40,217 nucleotides of DNA from Candidatus Liptonbacteria bacterium (GTDB taxonomy: Bacteria > Patescibacteriota > Minisyncoccia > UBA6257 > 2-01-FULL-56-20), in assembly GCA_023244935.1 (NCBI GenBank), contig JAHFLJ010000007.1, forward strand, positions 1-40,217, given 5' to 3'. Of this stretch, positions 35,318 to 40,217 are shown one piece after another. The translations under genes and the position numbers were made by a program. The notes under the pieces are model-generated. The model saw only the letters and a list, made by a program, of their open reading frames with translations. It was not told where the DNA came from and made no database searches. Positions within the stretch are counted from its first letter, which is position 1. Every line of letters starts with the position of its first letter.

Positions 35318-38300
35318 TTAGCTTATACTCTTTTCAATCTTGGAAACCGCAGTTTCTTTTTTCCTTTCTCGGAAAAATATCCAATAAATTATCAGTAACA
35401 GTATCAATAAAATCAACAACCATAACCATCCCCAGCCAAAATCTCGGAAGAAGCTGACAATATTCGCAAATCCACCATTTGATTTCACGGCTTCAACCAG
35501 CGCAGTCACGTAAACCGAGACAGAATTAAATTTACCTTTATCATCATTATAAGTTCCGGTTGTTCCGTACATTATTGTATCCCCAACTTTAACGTTTCCG
35601 GTTAATGAATTTTTTATAACCACGGTAGCCTGATAATCTTTCGGCACCTGTCCGACGTTGAAAGTAATGGTGTTCCCTTCTCTCGCGGAAATCGGATAAT
35701 TACTGCTAATAAAAGTTGTCTCAAGCGGAACAACCACCCTAAGGACGACGTTGTTCAAATCATATTTACAGTTATTTCTATAAACCAAAGAATATTCAAA
35801 CTCTTCGCCTTGTTTAACCGAGCCATCGGCAACGGTTGGCATAAGCACAAAACAACTCTGAACAACATCATTAATCACTACAACCGTAGAAGTCCCCTGC
35901 ACTATTGGTGGGTTAACGATAACCGCGCTTAAAGTTCTAAAATTCAATATTTCTCCGTAGCTTGTTCCGTAAGAATTTTGCACAACCGCCCGAAAATAAT
36001 AAGTTGTGCTAGGGACTAAGCCGGTTAAAGTATTTGAGATATTAACATACCCGATAACACTGCCGACCGGCTGAGAAACAGTCCTTAGCCCAAGAGAAAC
36101 CGTCGGTCCGTATTCAAACCATGAAGTTGCAACGCCACCATTTGGATTCACCGATCCATTAAGCAATGCTGAATTCCTGGAAATATAATTTGCTGACTTG
36201 GTAATCGCAAGTGGCATTGAACCGTTATTGTAATTGCCGGAAGTAGTAAAGCTTAATACTTGCCCATACCCAATTCCGTAACTATTTCTGGCAACCGCTC
36301 TAACGTAGTAGGTTGTGCCGGGAGATAAATTACTCACGTAACTATTAACATTCAAATTATAGCTTGAAACGTAAACGTTATTACTGGTGTAATATAGCGA
36401 ATTATAATTTATTCCGTATTCAAACCAAGCGGTTGCGCTACTGTCATTAGGAGTAACCGTTGAATTGAAATTAGCGGTATTTTGAGTTGTTCCGGTTGGA
36501 TTCAAAGTTTGAACATAAGGGACATTGCCGGTCCCACCTCCATTATTATTCGTAGTAAAATTTAAAATTGTTCCGTAAACTGTACCGGACTGATTTTGAG
36601 CGACAGCCCTAAAATAATAAGTGGTGTTGTAATTTAATCCGGAAAGCGATGAACTTATTGTCTGCCATCCGTTTGAATTACCGACACTCTGAAAGCCGGA
36701 AGTATATCCAAGTGACTGAGTCGTTCCATATTCAAACCAATAACTGGTATTACAATTATTCGAATTAACTTGCCCGTTTACCGTTGCATAATTATTTTGA
36801 ATGTTGGATGCAGGGCTAGTCTGAATATTCGGCTGATTGTTACAACCATTTCCTCCTCCACCATATACGTTTAAATTTGCATAAGCAGTCAGACCATTAT
36901 AATTTGCAGATATACTGGCATTGCCCTGAGAAACTCCCAAAAATTGACCTCGATTGGATTGGCTGGAAGCAATGTTCGGATTATTTGAAATCCAGTTTGC
37001 CGACCAGGTCACATCTTGTTCGGTTTGAGATCCCGATGCGCCATCCGCATCATATCGCGCTTGAAAAGTTGCATAAGCTCCTACCGATACAGAATAGTTT
37101 GCAGGAGTGATTGTTAGCGTCGCACTTCCTCCGCCCCCGCCATTATTATTAGTAGTAAAGCTTAAAATTAGACCATAAGAAGTATTGTATTGATTTTGAG
37201 CTGCGATTCGAAAGTAATAAGTTGTATTCGGCAAAAGCCCGGAAATATTTGCGTTAACATTTTGATTTGAATTTCCTGAACCAAGAGACTGACCAAAAGT
37301 TGCATATCCAAGTGACTGGCTGGTTCCATATTCAAACCAATAGCTGGTACTGTATCCATTTGGATTGACTTGTCCATTTAATATTGCCGAATTTTGCGAA
37401 ATGCCCGTGGCCGCATTTGTTTGCACAGTCGGCTGGCTCCCACCTGATCCTCCCCCCATGACCGTAAGCGTCGCATTAGCCGTAAGTCCGCCATAAATAG
37501 CAGAAACCGTTACGGTTCCGTTGGCAATGCCCGCAAATTGACCCTTGTTCCAACCCAAAGAAGCAATATTCATATTGCTTGAGTTCCAATTTGCAGAACC
37601 GGTTATATCATAAGAAGATTGCGCGCCAGTTGAACCATCCGGATCATATTGAGCTTGAAAATTTACCGACTGCCCAACTTGAACCGAATTCGAGCTTGGA
37701 GTGATTGTTAAAGTTGGAGTTGCCGGAGTATTTACACTGACATAACAATTTGCGGTTTGATTTCCGCTGGTTACGGTAACGGTTTTATTCCCAGAAGCTG
37801 AATAATAGGTTGAAAATGTTTGCGAATAACCTGCAGATGGATTACCGCCAAAAGCAGACCAAGAATAATTGCCGGTGCCACCGGTAGCTGTAAAGCTAAC
37901 TAAATTATTCACGTTAGTGGTTTGATTAACCGGAGAACAAGACAAAGTTGTCGGCGGTGGAGTAACGTCATTAACATTCACATAACAATTTGCGGTTTGA
38001 TTTCCGGAAGTCACGGTTACAGTTTTGCTACCGGATGTTCCGTATGAAGTACTGAAATTAGATCCGCTTCCCTGGAAAGGACTGCCGTAAGGACTAGTGG
38101 TCCAAGAATAAGAACCAGTTCCGCCAGTAGCCGAAAATGAAACTGTTTGATTAACATTCGCGGTTTGATTAACCGGAGAACAAGACAAAGTCGGAGGAGG
38201 GATTACTACGCTCTGGACATTGATCGTCTTGGTGCATGTCGCCCCAAACCATTCCACGTTTTCGTGAACCATCTTCCAATCAAATGGTTGAGATCCAATA

Positions 38301-39133
38301 GTCTGCGGAGCAACCGCGTCAAAAGTAAAAGTTACGGTTTGCCCCGGAGAAACAGTGTTAGTTAAACTAACTCTTCCAACTCCCCACCTTTGATTGTCCT
38401 GAGGATTTTGAGAGCCAAGAAAATATCCGTTGCTTGACCCAGGTGTCCAACTGGTCGTTCCGGTGTTCTTCATAGATACAGTCGCGGAAAAAGTTTGTCC
38501 GGCGGTAACTGTTGCCGGTGTCGAAATTCCTGAGCAAGATGAATTGCTTGTTCCACCACCTCCACCTCCGGTAGTTCCTTGCGTAGAAAATCTGACTACT
38601 AAATATCCCTGTGTCGGCCAGCCACCGTCGATATTTCCGATATTCACTCCGGATGCTGTCACCTCTGAACCATTTTGTCCGAAAGGCAATGGATCGGGAT
38701 TATTACTATCTTGATTCGGATAAAAAAATACGGAATTAAAAGTTAAGCCAGTTAAAGTTTGTCCGGCTGTAGGAACAACATTTACCGAACCATTTACCGC
38801 GCTGGCGTTATCTGCGGAAATAGCTCCATTAGCTGAAATACTTCCCCCGCTATAATTAAAGGAAAGTCTCAATTTTGTATTCGTAGCAGTAAATTGAGAA
38901 GTGTTGTGATAATAAAAAATAAAACTAATTACATCTCCGACGTTAACCCCACTTATACTGGGCGTCCAATTAACATTGGATCCCGGATTAGCTGTATAAT
39001 TTGAAACTCTTAAAGTCGCCTTATCTTGCGGATCATTATTAAAAACGGCAGATCCGGCGAATACGCTGAAAACCGGCGCGAGCACACCGAGGATGACTGC
39101 TAAACCCAAAACATTTGAAATAATTTTCTTCAT
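35318..39133 (-). CDS. Giant multi-domain surface protein: N-terminal DUF11-like, NBR1-type Ig-like, 2 Ig/PKD-like, 2 BIG2-like, 4 FN3-like repeats, C-terminal TM
   Basis: MKKIISNVLGLAVILGVLAPVFSVFAG signal; GTTSWTPGSSNGYFLGSQNPQDNQRWGVGRVSL...FDWKMVHENVEWFG; TLSCSPVNQT repeats; WFEYGTSQSL...TTYYFRAVAQN repeats; WGWLWLLILLILLLIIYWIFFRERKK. Confidence 0.85.
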   Translation of the reverse strand: MKKIISNVLGLAVILGVLAPVFSVFAGSAVFNNDPQDKATLRVSNYTANPGSNVNWTPSISGVNVGDVISFIFYYHNTSQFTATNTKLRLSFNYSGGSISANGAISADNASAVNGSVNVVPTAGQTLTGLTFNSVFFYPNQDSNNPDPLPFGQNGSEVTASGVNIGNIDGGWPTQGYLVVRFSTQGTTGGGGGGTSNSSCSGISTPATVTAGQTFSATVSMKNTGTTSWTPGSSNGYFLGSQNPQDNQRWGVGRVSLTNTVSPGQTVTFTFDAVAPQTIGSQPFDWKMVHENVEWFGATCTKTINVQSVVIPPPTLSCSPVNQTANVNQTVSFSATGGTGSYSWTTSPYGSPFQGSGSNFSTSYGTSGSKTVTVTSGNQTANCYVNVNDVTPPPTTLSCSPVNQTTNVNNLVSFTATGGTGNYSWSAFGGNPSAGYSQTFSTYYSASGNKTVTVTSGNQTANCYVSVNTPATPTLTITPSSNSVQVGQSVNFQAQYDPDGSTGAQSSYDITGSANWNSSNMNIASLGWNKGQFAGIANGTVTVSAIYGGLTANATLTVMGGGSGGSQPTVQTNAATGISQNSAILNGQVNPNGYSTSYWFEYGTSQSLGYATFGQSLGSGNSNQNVNANISGLLPNTTYYFRIAAQNQYNTSYGLILSFTTNNNGGGGGSATLTITPANYSVSVGAYATFQARYDADGASGSQTEQDVTWSANWISNNPNIASSQSNRGQFLGVSQGNASISANYNGLTAYANLNVYGGGGNGCNNQPNIQTSPASNIQNNYATVNGQVNSNNCNTSYWFEYGTTQSLGYTSGFQSVGNSNGWQTISSSLSGLNYNTTYYFRAVAQNQSGTVYGTILNFTTNNNGGGTGNVPYVQTLNPTGTTQNTANFNSTVTPNDSSATAWFEYGINYNSLYYTSNNVYVSSYNLNVNSYVSNLSPGTTYYVRAVARNSYGIGYGQVLSFTTSGNYNNGSMPLAITKSANYISRNSALLNGSVNPNGGVATSWFEYGPTVSLGLRTVSQPVGSVIGYVNISNTLTGLVPSTTYYFRAVVQNSYGTSYGEILNFRTLSAVIVNPPIVQGTSTVVVINDVVQSCFVLMPTVADGSVKQGEEFEYSLVYRNNCKYDLNNVVLRVVVPLETTFISSNYPISAREGNTITFNVGQVPKDYQATVVIKNSLTGNVKVGDTIMYGTTGTYNDDKGKFNSVSVYVTALVEAVKSNGGFANIVSFFRDFGWGWLWLLILLILLLIIYWIFFRERKKETAVSKIEKSIS

Positions 39134-39213
39134 TTTTGTTTTTATTATCATTTTTAGCTGAATATTATTCGGCTATTTTTGTGACCATATTCTACAATAT
39201 TGGCAAGAATAAG

Positions 39214-39366
39214 TCAATCCCGAAGGGATTGATCCCTGCCTGCCGGCAGGCAGGGAGTACCAACGGTGCTCGGTCTAAATTGTTATCAAATCCACGAGTA
39301 CCCTACTTCGCCCCGCCGGTGGCGGGGCTACGAAGGGTTATCGAGCACATATTATGTGCTCGATAA
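39214..39366. repeat. Cluster of four palindromes/hairpins
   Basis: tcaatccc-gaa-gggattga (39214-39232); ccctgcctgccggcaggcaggg (39234-39255); ccccgcc-ggt-ggcgggg (39311-39327); ttatcgagcacat-att-atgtgctcgataa (39338-39366). Confidence 0.8.
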
Positions 39367-39389
39367 AAAAATCCCCGCTTTCGCGGGGA
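39366..39389 (-). terminator. Rho-independent terminator
   Basis: aaaaaatccccgctttcgcgggga, 3' of 39406-40044 (-). Confidence 0.75.
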
Positions 39390-39405
39390 CATACAGACAA
39401 AAGAA

Positions 39406-40044
39406 CTAATTCTTGGGATCCGGAGCAGGACCTCCACCGGAGGACTTCTTCGAACCTCCTCCTGCAAGACCTACGATAACTACCCCAGCAAGGACACCAC
39501 CCAAGATATAAAGCCACGTTTTGGACTTTTTGCCAGGCTTAGGCTTGTCCGCAACTTTGGTCGTAACCGGCTGAGGTGCAGGAGCAGGATCATCCAGCTT
39601 CAGGTTGAGCTTTTTTACCGGCTCGGGCTCGACCACCTTCGGGGTTTCCTCGGCCGAAGGAAGGCACCTGAGCTCTCCGGTCGGAACCCAATCGGTTGGC
39701 TGAACAATCCCATTTCCGCATTTGCGAACGCGAAGCGCTCGCTTCGTAACCTTGTCCACGACGATTTCCTCGCCAAGACGGATAATCCCAAAAATACTCA
39801 CCCTAACCTTACCGCCCACTGCGCTCTTGTACTGCAGTCGAATAGGGACGGAATCTTCGTTCGAAACTACTGTACACTCCTTCTCCCAGTCCACAAACTG
39901 GGATTCATCCATCGCACGAACTCCGAGCTTGAAATAAGGGTACTCCTTACCACCAACTTTCTTCCCGGGGTTCTCCGCCGCCCACACGGGCGACGAAAGA
40001 TATACCGAAAGAAACACCGCAAGAATCTGTCGAACGAAGTTCAT
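39406..40044 (-). CDS. Secreted/membrane-anchored hypothetical protein
   Basis: Signal peptide MNFVRQILAVFLSVYLSSPVWAAE; Pro/Lys linker; TM WLYILGGVLAGVVIVGLAGGG; promoter TTGACT-N17-TAATAT and SD aaaggaggaaaa. Confidence 0.72.
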   Translation of the reverse strand: MNFVRQILAVFLSVYLSSPVWAAENPGKKVGGKEYPYFKLGVRAMDESQFVDWEKECTVVSNEDSVPIRLQYKSAVGGKVRVSIFGIIRLGEEIVVDKVTKRALRVRKCGNGIVQPTDWVPTGELRCLPSAEETPKVVEPEPVKKLNLKLDDPAPAPQPVTTKVADKPKPGKKSKTWLYILGGVLAGVVIVGLAGGGSKKSSGGGPAPDPKN

Positions 40045-40183
40045 TTCCTTTTCCTCCTTTTAATTGAACTGTCTATATATTACAATGTTTATCCAATTTA
40101 GTCAATTTTGTTAAAACCTGTGAAAAACCTATAATGTAATAGTTCACCAAATAAAACGTCATAATAATAAACAAAATAAAAAC

Positions 40184-40217
40184 ATGGATTTAAAAATCAA
40201 AAACTACCTCGGTATTG
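40184..40217 (+). CDS. Possible CDS start, truncated by window end
   Basis: ATG at 40184, MDLKIKNYLGI..., open to the end of the window. Confidence 0.3.
   Translation, partial: MDLKIKNYLGI

Noticed and set aside
39136-39366. 76-aa ORF containing PACRQAG
   Set aside because: Translation of the palindrome cluster, antisense to the start of the surface protein; not a plausible protein.

Overview
AT-rich bacterial window that looks like a Candidate Phyla Radiation (Patescibacteria) chromosome: compact, many small membrane or secreted proteins, repeat-rich surface proteins, a sortase, and a phosphoketolase/acetate kinase fermentation pair. This taxonomic call is inferred from gene content only. 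Confident content: ackA (partial) with xfp, sortase with a CAP-domain protein and an Ig-repeat surface protein, an MscL with a C-terminal zinc ribbon, tyrS, a HAD phosphatase, two divergent NRAMP-like transporters, a MarR-HlyD-HlyD-MFS efflux operon, a YgjP-like metallopeptidase, DUF4230 and MliC (lysozyme inhibitor-like) proteins, a Ca2+ P-type ATPase with a CaCA exchanger, and a 1.3 kaa multi-domain surface protein. Best candidates for something unusual: (1) a three-gene overlapping redox module, extracytoplasmic cyt-b5-like protein / ferric-reductase-like FAD-NAD(P)H flavocytochrome / second minimal cyt-b5-like protein (10029-12167); (2) a tRNA-Asn(GUU) split inside the anticodon by a 241-nt ORF-less group I intron (20769-21081), followed by inverted and direct partial copies of its own 3' end around a hairpin cluster; (3) three 34-bp palindromes built from ACATTC half-sites flanking a small HTH regulator and a 53-aa membrane protein; (4) a class of small, GC-rich, strong-Shine-Dalgarno genes, each with its own terminator, contrasting with leaderless-looking housekeeping genes. 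All calls come from reading the sequence; no database search was run.
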